A stretch of DNA of 64,000 nt from Massilia phosphatilytica. GTDB taxonomy: Bacteria > Pseudomonadota > Gammaproteobacteria > Burkholderiales > Burkholderiaceae_D. A program made the position numbers and the translations under genes. Position 1 is the first letter of the stretch, and each line of letters begins with the position of its first letter. This document shows positions 8,701-17,931 of this stretch, one piece after another. The notes beneath the pieces are model-generated. The model saw only the letters and a list, made by a program, of their open reading frames with translations, had not been told where the DNA came from and did no database searches. The DNA lies in contig NZ_PUIP01000001.1 in the NCBI RefSeq assembly GCF_002968015.1, positions 868,001 through 932,000 of the forward strand, written 5' to 3'.

Positions 8701-8848
8701 AAAACAGGTAGAGCGTGCCCTGATGGACCATGGGCGCCGGATCGGCGGTATACATCGTTTGAACGACCGGGTTGAGCGCGAATGACGCCGCCGGCAGCGA
8801 AGCCAGCACGGACAAGAAAACATGAGCGGAGCGGGATGTTTTTTTCAT
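5780..8848 (-). CDS. bimodular GH43 - CBM6 - GH43 arabinosidase/xylosidase
   Basis: A 1022-residue exported enzyme with two GH43 five-bladed propellers in one chain. Residues 1-25 are a signal peptide. Residues 26-340 form the first GH43 domain: base Asp36 in YTADPAP, Asp163 in SIDPT, acid Glu239 in EEGPW. It resembles subfamily 29. Residues 350-480 look like a CBM6 beta-sandwich (VEAETIAWSSGVK ... FKFDYWQF). Residues 500-790 form the second GH43 domain, resembling subfamily 12 (NPLIWADVPDIAVIRVGNTYY, Asp509; LGDHS, Asp621; KAEGSQL, Glu680). A C-terminal beta-sandwich follows (about 800-1022). Expected activities are alpha-L-arabinofuranosidase and beta-xylosidase on arabinoxylan or arabinan. 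I chose ATG 8848; an upstream TTG at 8857 is possible. It is last in the minus-strand operon after the PA14 and GH51 genes. Confidence 0.9.
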   Translation of the reverse strand: MKKTSRSAHVFLSVLASLPAASFALNPVVQTMYTADPAPMVHQGTLYLFSSHDQDVGEKNNFNMKDWVLATTTDMVNWTQHGAIASLRDFPWAAKEISGWDGFDNGAWAPQVIERDGKWYLYAPVQGRGIGVLVADNPLGPYTDPIKKPLIAGHAGGLYDSIDPTVFIDDKGQAYLAWGNPNLWSVKLNKDMISYDTSVGENGIIRHPMTVKALGERNPPDTQGTTLPKPALRGTSYEEGPWLYKRKNLNYLFFAGGPIPEHLAYATGPTPEGPWTYGGVVMTPQSAFTNHPGVVDFKGKTYLFYHNAELPGGDGFKRSVAVDELKFNPDGSVRMVQPTREGPAPVATLDPYKRVEAETIAWSSGVKIEPSSAGGQNVRDIHDGAYIQVRNVDFGASGARAFMASLSSTAKPKQATGARIEIRLGKLDGQLIGTLPVTGTGGQWKPQSVRVSGASGVQDVFFVFRGAAGEELFKFDYWQFSHRDLPAPAAQAARADRAHNPLIWADVPDIAVIRVGNTYYMSSTTMHMSPGLPIMKSTDLVNWSMASYAYDTLADNEAFRLENGKNAYGEGSWASSLRYHDGMFYASTFSATAGGRTHIYTTRDPGRGPWKETSFEPALGDHSLFFDDDGRVYMVCGGGRISLIELKPDLSGFKPGGVNKVIIDNVNALFGADQGGLKAEGSQLSKINGRYYLFNIASPKTRWARTVIVHRADKIDGPYEGRIALDDRGIAQGGLIDTPEGKWYAYLFKDNGAVGRVPYLVPVTWKDGWPVLGQDGEVPMTLDIPAGGQGPSGASGIVASDEFDRSPGAPALPLAWQWNHNPEPRNWSLTRRPGYLSLVTSRVDSSLPEARNTLTQRTFGPDSFATTSIDVSGMKDGDWAGLAAFQKKYGFVGVKMSDGARSLVMVSADSDQPEEIAAIPLSGTTVHLKVETEFQSAPEEARFGVDEGVGKTYGIPGAPEVARFSYSLDGKSWTPIGRASRLVYTFPHFMGYRYALFYYSTKTAGGRVDFDYYRIGQSGVSR

Positions 8849-8890
8849 GAAGGTCAAAAAATGTGGTGTGAAACGTGGAGCGTGCGCCGA

Positions 8891-9865
8891 TTATTCCTTC
8901 GGCTGGATCGACGGCAGCGTGCCCGCCGGCGGCCGCCCTATCAGGCTGCGCGGCAAATAGCTGTAATCGGCCGCGCCGGGCTTTTTCCACGCAAGCATCA
9001 GCGCAAGGTCCGGGCCTGGACCCTGGAAGTAGCGCACGCGGAAATTGCGCAAGCCCTTCTCCAGCTTGATCGTGGTCGCCACGGGTGTGGGGGCGTGGAT
9101 GCCGTCGTTGTCGATCACGTTTTCATCGTCGATGCTGAGAACGGCACCATCGTCCGCCAGCAGCAGCAGTTCCCAGGTGGCGGTTTCCGGAATATCGACG
9201 GTGAAGCGAATATCCAGGCCGAACCATTCTATCGTCGAGCCCATACCGGGAAAGCCTTCGCGGAAGGAGCGCGGCGCGATATCGAGTTGGGTGAGGCAAA
9301 CGCGCTTGATCGGCTTACGCCCGCGCATGTCGTACACCGAACGGTTACCGACAGGGAGGCGATAGACGTCGGCGACCATATGCCGATCCGACGATTCGGC
9401 GCATTCCTCGAACAGCTTGGGGGACGCGCTGGCCACGACCTCCTTCGCGGGCGGGGCCGGGGCCGGGGCCGGGGCCGGGGCCGGGGCCGGGGCCGGGGCC
9501 GGGGCGGGGGCCGCAGTCGGGGCAGGGGCCGGCGCCGGCGCCCGGATGGCGTCGGGCACGACGTCGGGCACCGGCAGCGGGGGCGGGACGGGAACGGGCG
9601 GAGGGGCGAGGGTGGGAGGGGCGATATTGGCGGGCGCAGGTTCGGGAACCTTTTCTTCCGGTACTTTCTCTTGGAGCAGGACCACTTCCGAGGCGCGCGG
9701 CGGTGTGGGCGCGGGACGGCGCGCGGGCGACAGCAGCATCGCGATCAGCAAGGCAAGATGGATGAGCAGCACGATACCCAACGCGTAGCGCCGTTTCTCG
9801 CGGCGCAAAGACGGCTGCCCTTCGGTTGCGGGTGGGGGCGAACTGGATTCCGGTGTTGAACGCAT
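8891..9865 (-). CDS. TonB-like N-terminus fused to a PA14 domain
   Basis: A 324-residue protein. A short basic cytoplasmic start (residues 1-27) is followed by one transmembrane helix (about 28-46, GIVLLIHLALLIAMLL). A long Pro/Ala-rich periplasmic linker (50-145) includes a pure Ala-Pro run. The C-terminal domain (about 165-315) has the PA14 hallmarks DDGAVLSIDDENVIDNDG, LEKGLRNFRVRYF and LALMLAWKKPG. The first half looks like TonB, but the TonB C-terminal domain is replaced by PA14, a glycan-binding beta-barrel seen in glycosidases and adhesins. It sits between the GH51 and GH43 genes, 42 bases before GH43, so a periplasmic sugar-binding or scaffolding role is plausible. No enzymatic residues are seen. 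Confidence 0.8.
   Translation of the reverse strand: MRSTPESSSPPPATEGQPSLRREKRRYALGIVLLIHLALLIAMLLSPARRPAPTPPRASEVVLLQEKVPEEKVPEPAPANIAPPTLAPPPVPVPPPLPVPDVVPDAIRAPAPAPAPTAAPAPAPAPAPAPAPAPAPAPPAKEVVASASPKLFEECAESSDRHMVADVYRLPVGNRSVYDMRGRKPIKRVCLTQLDIAPRSFREGFPGMGSTIEWFGLDIRFTVDIPETATWELLLLADDGAVLSIDDENVIDNDGIHAPTPVATTIKLEKGLRNFRVRYFQGPGPDLALMLAWKKPGAADYSYLPRSLIGRPPAGTLPSIQPKE
9453..9500. repeat. (GGGGCC)8 hexanucleotide microsatellite
   Basis: Eight uninterrupted GGGGCC units lie inside the PA14 gene and encode an Ala-Pro repeat on the minus strand. As the unit is six bases, slippage changes linker length without breaking the frame. Degenerate GGGGC-rich units flank both sides. Confidence 0.95.
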
Positions 9866-9923
9866 ACGTTTCCGAATACAAAGTCAATTTATAAGATTCG
9901 GCGCCTTCGCGACGTCCGTTGCC

Positions 9924-9947
9924 GGAGCGGCGAGCTGCTGCCGCTCC
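9924..9947. other. intercistronic hairpin between GH51 and PA14 genes
   Basis: An 8-bp perfect stem GGAGCGGC / GCCGCTCC with an 8-base loop lies in the 118-base gap between the GH51 stop and the PA14 start. No T-run follows on the minus strand. It may protect the upstream GH51 message or partly terminate transcription. Confidence 0.45.
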
Positions 9948-9983
9948 TGTTCAGGATGGGCCAGGCGCTTGCGCGCGCGGCGT

Positions 9984-11519
<1,536 letters not shown>

Positions 11520-11896
11520 ACAGTTGTATCCATTAAAGGCGTTCATTTCAGGCAAACCGGCCAAGTCTATTCCAGGGGTTCGGGAAGAGTAAGGAGCGAA
11601 ATTACGCTAGCGGTGAAGACATTTGTAAGGTGCAGATAATCGGATTGATTCTGCACTTTCTCGCATACCACCTGCGACGACACGTGGATCGTTCGCGTCT
11701 TGTTATCGGGCTTACGCAGCATGACGATCCGCTCGCCCAAGCAGTAGTTGTATATCCCCGAGTTGTGCAATTTCTTGCATATTGCAAGCAATTTCGGGGG
11801 AAGAGATACCGGCCGCGGCGCGGATCTCGCTATGTTGGCACCCGGCCGAAAAAATACTCGAGGCCAACGGTTATTTGTCAGCATGAATATTTCGAG
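11520..11896. other. divergent intergenic region GH51 / GH5
   Basis: These 377 bases hold no convincing gene. The open frame that runs through from 11630 simply extends the GH5 frame upstream. It contains the candidate operator at 11767-11795 and a five-codon open frame (ATG 11883, stop TGA at 11898-11900) overlapping the GH5 start. Confidence 0.55.
11767..11795. promoter_or_regulatory. candidate AraC-type operator, GH5/GH51 copy
   Basis: GCAATTTC occurs at 11767-11774 and at 11788-11795 as a direct repeat spaced by exactly 21 bases. Between and over them lie the dyads TTGCATATTGCAA (11775-11787) and ATTGCAAGCAAT (11781-11792). The latter dyad is also at 453-464. The 21-base phasing suggests an AraC-family protein; the membrane AraC regulator at 14770 is the obvious local candidate. 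This is inference. Confidence 0.45.
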
Positions 11897-13132
11897 GTGA
11901 CTTTGAAGCTCAGCCGTATACTCCTGTCAGTTGGAATTCTGTTATTAAACGTTGGTTGTGGCGGCGGCACGGCCAGCGTGAGGCCGGTCGCGGCGGCGCA
12001 AACGGCGCCAACCGCAACGACGCCAGCGCCAGCGGGTCTCTATCCCGACTACAACCAGAATCCGATCGCGCCGGATGCGACCGGCATGGGCAGCACCGCT
12101 GTCCAACTCGCCAGCAGGATTCGTCTGGGGTTGAATATCGGCAACACGATGGAGGCGATCGGCGGAGAGACCGCCTGGGGCAATCCCCCGATCACCGAGG
12201 CGATGATCAAGGCGGCCAAGGCGGGCGGATTCAACGCCATCCGGCTGCCGGTTGCCTGGGACCAGTACGCCAACCAACAGACCGGCAAGATCGACCAGGC
12301 CTGGATGGACCGTGTCAAGCAAGTCGTCAAATATTGCGTCGACAACCAGATGTATGTGCTCCTGAACATTCATTGGGACGGCGGCTGGCTCGAAAGAAAC
12401 GTCAAGCCCGACAAGCAAGTGGCCGTCAATCAGAAGCAAAAGGCGTTCTGGAGCCAGATCGCCACGCAAATGCGCGACTTCGACGAGCATTTGATGTTTG
12501 CCGGCGCCAACGAGCCGGCTGTCGATACGGCCAGCCAAATGCCGGTGCTGATGTCCTACCACCAGACCTTCATCGATGCGGTACGCGCCACAGGCGGCAA
12601 GAACGCCTACCGTGTCCTGGTGGTGCAAGGACCAACCGTGGACATCGATAAATCAGCGAAGATGTGGACGGCGATGCCGACCGACACCGTCAGCAACAAG
12701 CTGATGTATGAGGTGCACTTTTACCCATGGCAATTTACGCTAATGGAAAAAGATGAGGGGTGGGGCCATGCATTCTATTACTGGGGCAAGGATAATCATT
12801 CGACCACGGACACCGCCCACAATGCCGACCAGATGGAAGAGGCCTATGTCGATCAGCAGTTCTCGAAGATCGGGCAGCAGTTTGTCGCCAAGGGTATTCC
12901 GGTCGTCCTCGGCGAGTACGCCGCGATGCTGCGCACCAATCTGACGGGCGATGCACTGGCTCTGCACAAGAAGTCGCGCATCTACTACATCAACTACGTC
13001 ACCCGGTCGGCAGTGGCCCACGGCTTGTTACCGTTCTATTGGGATGTGGGTGGCCTGATCGACCGGGGCAGCAATAACGCAGTCCTCGACCCGGACCTTC
13101 TCGATGCGCTGGTGAAGGGCGCAAACCGGTAA
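11897..13132 (+). CDS. GH5 endoglucanase-like lipoprotein
   Basis: A 411-residue secreted or surface glycoside hydrolase of family 5. The N-terminus is a lipoprotein signal with lipobox LNVGC (Cys21) and a Pro/Ala/Thr linker to about residue 48. The (beta/alpha)8 barrel shows LGLNIGNTMEA, RLPVAWDQY, LLNIHWDGGW, the acid/base Glu206 in GANEP and the nucleophile Glu340 in VVLGEYAA. The pattern is nearest to endoglucanase or xyloglucanase-type subfamilies such as GH5_4. It would cut internal beta-1,4 linkages of glucan or hemicellulose backbones. No ATG fits the signal peptide; the start is GTG 11897 or TTG 11903. A tiny open frame overlaps the start. The DUF1593 gene follows 38 bases downstream. 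Confidence 0.87.
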   Translation: MTLKLSRILLSVGILLLNVGCGGGTASVRPVAAAQTAPTATTPAPAGLYPDYNQNPIAPDATGMGSTAVQLASRIRLGLNIGNTMEAIGGETAWGNPPITEAMIKAAKAGGFNAIRLPVAWDQYANQQTGKIDQAWMDRVKQVVKYCVDNQMYVLLNIHWDGGWLERNVKPDKQVAVNQKQKAFWSQIATQMRDFDEHLMFAGANEPAVDTASQMPVLMSYHQTFIDAVRATGGKNAYRVLVVQGPTVDIDKSAKMWTAMPTDTVSNKLMYEVHFYPWQFTLMEKDEGWGHAFYYWGKDNHSTTDTAHNADQMEEAYVDQQFSKIGQQFVAKGIPVVLGEYAAMLRTNLTGDALALHKKSRIYYINYVTRSAVAHGLLPFYWDVGGLIDRGSNNAVLDPDLLDALVKGANR

Positions 13133-13170
13133 GCTGCCGTACCGACATTTTCCCCCAATTCAATACAGCG

Positions 13171-14616
13171 ATGATGCGACTACTTTCCACGACAGCGATG
13201 CTGGCGGCCTTACTGGTTTGCGTGCCTGCCCTTGGCGTCGCCGAACCCAAACAACGCCTGATTGTCCTCACCGATATCGAGGCCGATCCCGATGACAGCC
13301 AGTCGCTCGTGCGCCTGCTTCTCTACGCGAACCAGATCGATATCGAAGGCATCGTCGCCACGACTTCCACGCATCAGAAGACGCGCATCGCCCCGGAATC
13401 CATCCATGCGATCATCGACGCCTACGGCCGGGTACAACCCAACCTGTTGAAGCACGAACCGGGGTTTCCGAAAGCGCAGGCGCTCAACGCCGTGGTGCGC
13501 TCCGGCTCGCCAGTCTACGGCATGCAAGGTGTCGGCGACGGCAAGGACTCGCCGGGATCGGACGCCATCATCAAGGCCCTGGAGAAAAATGATACGCGTC
13601 CCCTGTGGGTCTCGGTCTGGGGCGGTGCCAATACGCTTGCGCAAGCGTTGTATCGGATCAGGCACGACAGCACACCGGAGCAAACCGCTCGCCTCGTGAA
13701 GAAGTTGCGCGTCTACACGATCTCCGATCAGGACGATTCCGGTTTCTGGATACGCACCCAGTTTCCCGACCTGTTTTACATCGTCAGCCCCGGCGGGTAT
13801 GGCAACGGCACCTGGACCGGTATGCACGCCACCGAGCCTGGCTTCGACAGCACGGAAGTGAGCAACGACTGGATTGCCGCGCATATTCAACAGGGGCATG
13901 GGCCGCTGGGTGCGGTGTATCCGGATGTGTCTTTTGGCGTCGAGGGCGATACGCCATCCTTCCTGTCCTTGATACCGAACGGCCTGAATGCACCCGAGCA
14001 TCCGGACTGGGGCGGCTGGGGTGGGCGCTACGCGTTCTACACGCCTGCGTTGAAAGACACCAATCCGGAAGGTTTCACGGGCAACGTACCTGTATTGCAA
14101 GAGCCTCATGCCATCTGGACCAACGCGGTGGACAGTTACAGGCCGATGGTCCACAGCGAGTTTGGCCGCACCGTGCACGCCCACGACAAGGTCTCCACTG
14201 GGTACAGGACCACCATCTGGCGCTGGCGCAAAGACTTCCAGAACGATTTCGCGGCTCGAATGGATTGGAGTACCAAGCCGTACAAGGGGGCGAATCATCC
14301 GCCGGTCGTCAAGCTCACCCCTGGCGATCGGCTCACCGTCAAATCCGGCGAAGGCTTCATGCTGAGCGCGGCCGGCAGCGCCGACCCCGATGGAGACAGC
14401 TTGAGCTACCTGTGGTTCCAGTATCCCGAAGCTGGCAGCTACAGGGAAGAGATCAAGCTGGGGTATGCGGAAAACCATCATACCGTCTGGGGGCAGGCGC
14501 CCGTGGTCAGCAAGACGGAGACCGCCCACTTCATCGTCAAGGTGATCGACAAGGGCAGTCCGGCGCTGACGCGCTACGGACGCGTTGTCGTCACTATCGT
14601 ACCGTCGGCACCCTGA
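13171..14616 (+). CDS. DUF1593 cellulose-binding-type protein (nucleoside hydrolase-like)
   Basis: A 481-residue exported protein. The signal peptide spans about residues 1-24. The main domain (26-340) opens with RLIVLTDIEADPDDSQSLVRLL, the Asp-rich motif shared by DUF1593 and inosine-uridine nucleoside hydrolases, and continues with VWGGANTLAQAL. A C-terminal Ig-like domain (about 375-478, VKSGEGFMLSAAGSADPDGD) follows. Members of this family, such as Saccharophagus Sde0182, are described as cellulose-binding; the enzymatic reaction of the family is unsettled. It is 38 bases downstream of the GH5 gene and probably co-transcribed. No strong Shine-Dalgarno is seen; ATG 13171 and 13174 are equivalent. 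Confidence 0.85.
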   Translation: MMRLLSTTAMLAALLVCVPALGVAEPKQRLIVLTDIEADPDDSQSLVRLLLYANQIDIEGIVATTSTHQKTRIAPESIHAIIDAYGRVQPNLLKHEPGFPKAQALNAVVRSGSPVYGMQGVGDGKDSPGSDAIIKALEKNDTRPLWVSVWGGANTLAQALYRIRHDSTPEQTARLVKKLRVYTISDQDDSGFWIRTQFPDLFYIVSPGGYGNGTWTGMHATEPGFDSTEVSNDWIAAHIQQGHGPLGAVYPDVSFGVEGDTPSFLSLIPNGLNAPEHPDWGGWGGRYAFYTPALKDTNPEGFTGNVPVLQEPHAIWTNAVDSYRPMVHSEFGRTVHAHDKVSTGYRTTIWRWRKDFQNDFAARMDWSTKPYKGANHPPVVKLTPGDRLTVKSGEGFMLSAAGSADPDGDSLSYLWFQYPEAGSYREEIKLGYAENHHTVWGQAPVVSKTETAHFIVKVIDKGSPALTRYGRVVVTIVPSAP

Positions 14617-14769
14617 GGACCAGGCGGGGACGATCGCAAAGGACCAGCGACCAGCCGCCGGCAAGTCCGCCGTAAAAATACCTGGGAGGGTCGATCTGCA
14701 GCCTGCTATGATGCCGGGACCGTAGCCGTCAATACCTGCGGCGACGAGACTGTTTGAGCCCCTACTCAT

Positions 14770-15975
14770 ATGCAAGAGTTTTATAAGAAGGCGCTGCTGG
14801 CGCTGATTGTCCTGCTTCTCGTGGACGCGCTGGTGGCGGTGGTTCTTGTTTACCGGACCTATCCGACACAGACGCTGTTGCCGGCGCAAAATGGTAGCGC
14901 CCGCTGGCATTACGGAACGTATTCCGACGTGGCCACTGGCGGAGCGTCGTCGGTGCGCCTGCACGACGCCTCGCGCGATCGGCTGCGCTTTGACTTCAAG
15001 CTCAAGGATGTCGCCCCGTATCCTTTTGTCGCCGGCGACCTGACCTTCCAGGACGACAAAGGACGGCCGATTCACGCGGATTGGTCGAGGTTCCGTACCA
15101 TTACCTTCGTTGCCAAATGTGCGCCGGCCACGTCGCTGACGTTCGAGCTGTCCGCCTTCGATGAAAAGCTCTCCAAGCCAGGCAACTTCTCGACCTACCG
15201 TCCACCCAGGACGTATTTCTCGTGCAATGAACAGGGGATGCCGGTGACGCTCGACCTGGCCCGGTTGCTGATTCCCGAATGGTGGTTTCCTGCGATGAAG
15301 GAGGACCTGGCGCGCCAGGGCTATAAACTGGACAAGGTCGCGAAAATCCTGTTTGGCACCAGCATGGCCACGCCACGCAATGTCGACGGGTATGTCGAGA
15401 TCAGCGAACTGACATTGCATGGCCGCGATTACCGCTATCTGGCCGCGCTGGCGATCTTCGTCCTGGGGGGCTGGGTGGCATTCGGTGTGTGGTTTTTCCT
15501 GGCCCATGCCCGCGCGCTCCTGGCCAGCGTGGATACAAAAATGAAGACCAATTTGCCCTTGGTCGCCTATCGCCAGCTGACCCTGGAGCCGTACAAGGAC
15601 AAGGAAAAGGCATCGGTCCTGCGGTATATCGCCGGCGCTTATACCGACCCCAAACTGGATCTGGAAGCCGTGGCGGCAGGGACCGGCGCGAATCGCTATA
15701 AAATCAATGAAGTGCTGAAATCCGAACTGGGCATGACCTTCACCACTTACCTGAACAAGCTGCGGCTGACTGAGGCCTCCAGGCTGCTGACGGAAAAAAG
15801 CAGCGCCGCCGTCTCGGAAATCGCGTACCTGGTGGGCTACGCGAATGTTCCCTATTTTAACAAGCTGTTCAAGGAAGAATTCGGCTGCACGCCGAAGGCA
15901 TTCCGGGTGCTTGCCGCCCAGCAGCCGCAGCGGGAAGAGGCCGCCGACAACGGCCCGGCAGAAACACCCGTCTGA
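14770..15975 (+). CDS. membrane-tethered AraC-family regulator
   Basis: A 401-residue one-component regulator. Helix 1 (about 7-28) and helix 2 (about 222-244, FVLGGWVAFGVWFFLAHA) bracket a ~190-residue periplasmic beta-rich domain that may sense a sugar or glycan. The cytoplasmic part ends in two AraC helix-turn-helix motifs (about 285-385; LDLEAVAAGTGANRYKINEV and VSEIAYLVGYANVPYFNKLF). This layout could read a periplasmic oligosaccharide and bind DNA directly from the membrane. It closes the polysaccharide locus and is its only regulator gene; the 21-base-spaced repeats at 304-329 and 11767-11795 are candidate targets. It is convergent with the histidine kinase gene, with 6 bases between stops. 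Confidence 0.88.
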   Translation: MQEFYKKALLALIVLLLVDALVAVVLVYRTYPTQTLLPAQNGSARWHYGTYSDVATGGASSVRLHDASRDRLRFDFKLKDVAPYPFVAGDLTFQDDKGRPIHADWSRFRTITFVAKCAPATSLTFELSAFDEKLSKPGNFSTYRPPRTYFSCNEQGMPVTLDLARLLIPEWWFPAMKEDLARQGYKLDKVAKILFGTSMATPRNVDGYVEISELTLHGRDYRYLAALAIFVLGGWVAFGVWFFLAHARALLASVDTKMKTNLPLVAYRQLTLEPYKDKEKASVLRYIAGAYTDPKLDLEAVAAGTGANRYKINEVLKSELGMTFTTYLNKLRLTEASRLLTEKSSAAVSEIAYLVGYANVPYFNKLFKEEFGCTPKAFRVLAAQQPQREEAADNGPAETPV

Positions 15976-15981
15976 AGATGA

Positions 15982-17925
15982 TCAAGCCACCTGAATCCCG
16001 GCTTCCTGCGGCAGCCAGAGCGTGAACACCGTGCCCTGCGGCCCGGACTCCCACCGTACCTTCCCCCCCAGGGCGGCCGCACGCCGCCGCTGGTTCTGCA
16101 GCCCGCGCCCGGCACCCTGGGCGAGCATGGCCTCCGGATCGAAGCCCTGGCCGTTGTCGCCGATACGGATACACACGCCGTTGTCGTGGACCGCCGTGCT
16201 GACGTGAATCTCGGTCGCGTGGGTATGCCGCAGGATGTTGGCGATACTCTCCTGCACGATGCGCAGGATATGCAGCGCGCTCGACGGATTCAGCCAGGAC
16301 AGCGTCGGCATCTCGCGCACTTCCCAGTTCAGGTTCACGTCCGTGCCTTCCAGGCGCGGCTCCAGGCGGAAACGCAGCGTGGCCAGCAGGAGCAGGAGGT
16401 CGGCGTCCACGGGCTCCATCGAATCGATGGTCAGCTTCAGGTCGTCCAGGCAGTCCTTCAGGATCTGCGACACGCGCGCATCGCCCAGGTCGCCGCGCTC
16501 CACCGAGCGGATGGCGCTGATCAGGGAAGAGCCCAGGCCATCGTGCATGTCCTGCATCAGCCGCTGGCGTTCGTCGCTGATGGTCTGGCGCATTTCGATG
16601 TCGCGCAGTTTGTGATGGCTGGCTTCCAGTTCCGCCTCACGCGCCTTCAGGCGCTCGGCCAGGCTGGCGTTGACGCGTTCCACTTCAGCGATCGCGGCCA
16701 CGTAGCGGCGGTACATCAGGGTGCCGAACACGATGAAGCACAGCGCGGGCATGTAGGCACCGAAATACCAGCCTTCGGGGCTGATCACATTATTTTGCAG
16801 CAGCCAGTCCGTCATGCCCAGCGCGGTGCAGCCGAACACCCCGCACACCACCATGCGGCCTTCGCCGGAATGGCGCCATGCGCACACGCCGGACACCACG
16901 CAGGCGACCAGGCTCATGATGGCTGCCACCAGGTAGATCAGTGGTGTCACGGTCGGCATATTGGGCAGCAGGGCCAGCAGGGGCAGCGTCAGCAGTGCGA
17001 CCAGCGACGTGATCGCCACCATGGCGCGGGTCAGCCAGGTCAAAGGCTGGCCATGCAGCTGGCGCAGGAAGAAGTGCACCGACAGTACCAGCCAGAACAA
17101 GGAATTGACGGTCAGCCAGGCGAACCAGTCGTTCTCGATCGGCAGGGCGACGTAGAAGTGCAGCCCGCGCATGAAGGCGCTGGCGGATAAATTGAAGAAC
17201 AGCAGGTAAGCCATGTCGTGTGGACGCCGGAACCACACGAACAGGGCGAATACGCCCACGGCCATGAAGGCGGCGCTCAGCACGGCCGGCCACTCCTGCT
17301 GCAGCCATTGGCGCACCTGGTAGCCGGCGCGCAGCGCATCGGCCGGGCCCAGCCACAGCGAGGACAGGGCCACCTGCGATTGCGGCGTATGTTCGAGCCG
17401 GATCAGGATTTCACGCACCGGCTCCTGGCCGGGACCTTGCTCCAGCGTCAGCCAGAGCGGCGTGCGCGTGCTGTTGTACAGCGGGCCGTTCTGCTGCGCG
17501 CGGTGGACCAGGCGTCCGTTGATGTAGACCGCGACCGTGCCGTCGGTCTTGAGGCGCGCACCATACAGTGCAAGCGTCCCTGCGCGCATGAACGGCTGGC
17601 CGATCTCCACCTTGAGCCAGGTAATGCGCGCCGCGTTTTCAAAGGCGCCGCTCGTTCCCGATTGCGCCTGGCGCAGCAGGGCGATGGCGGGCCTGAAGGG
17701 CAGGGCGGTGCCGTGCCAGGTGCCCGGCAACGTGCGGCTGTCCAGCGTGGGCAGAGGCGCCGTGTAGCCCGAGACCTGCTGCTGCAGCCATTCTGCCTGC
17801 GTCAGGTGCAGGCCGGCGGTTTCGCCATGGCCCTTGTCCACGCTCAGGATGGCGCCGGCCAGGAGCACGGCGAAGGAAAAGAACAGCAGGATGCCGCCGA
17901 TCAGGCGCTGGGAACGGACGTTCAT
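15982..17925 (-). CDS. 7TM sensor histidine kinase (HisKA_3 type)
   Basis: A 647-residue NarX/LiaS-type kinase. One helix near 8-28 leads to an extracytoplasmic beta-rich domain (35-200). Seven predicted helices follow (about 213-408, 7TMR-DISM layout), then a coiled coil (410-450) and a dimerisation domain with phospho-acceptor His461 in QDMHDGLGSSL. The HATPase domain (about 545-640) shows RIVQESIANILRH, GDNGQGFD and GRGLQNQRRRAAALGG. It phosphorylates the response regulator encoded 6 bases upstream in the same operon. The divergent two-partner secretion operon is a likely target. The signal is unknown; the DISM-type extracellular fold often binds carbohydrates. Confidence 0.92.
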   Translation of the reverse strand: MNVRSQRLIGGILLFFSFAVLLAGAILSVDKGHGETAGLHLTQAEWLQQQVSGYTAPLPTLDSRTLPGTWHGTALPFRPAIALLRQAQSGTSGAFENAARITWLKVEIGQPFMRAGTLALYGARLKTDGTVAVYINGRLVHRAQQNGPLYNSTRTPLWLTLEQGPGQEPVREILIRLEHTPQSQVALSSLWLGPADALRAGYQVRQWLQQEWPAVLSAAFMAVGVFALFVWFRRPHDMAYLLFFNLSASAFMRGLHFYVALPIENDWFAWLTVNSLFWLVLSVHFFLRQLHGQPLTWLTRAMVAITSLVALLTLPLLALLPNMPTVTPLIYLVAAIMSLVACVVSGVCAWRHSGEGRMVVCGVFGCTALGMTDWLLQNNVISPEGWYFGAYMPALCFIVFGTLMYRRYVAAIAEVERVNASLAERLKAREAELEASHHKLRDIEMRQTISDERQRLMQDMHDGLGSSLISAIRSVERGDLGDARVSQILKDCLDDLKLTIDSMEPVDADLLLLLATLRFRLEPRLEGTDVNLNWEVREMPTLSWLNPSSALHILRIVQESIANILRHTHATEIHVSTAVHDNGVCIRIGDNGQGFDPEAMLAQGAGRGLQNQRRRAAALGGKVRWESGPQGTVFTLWLPQEAGIQVA

Positions 17926-17931
17926 GGCTCG

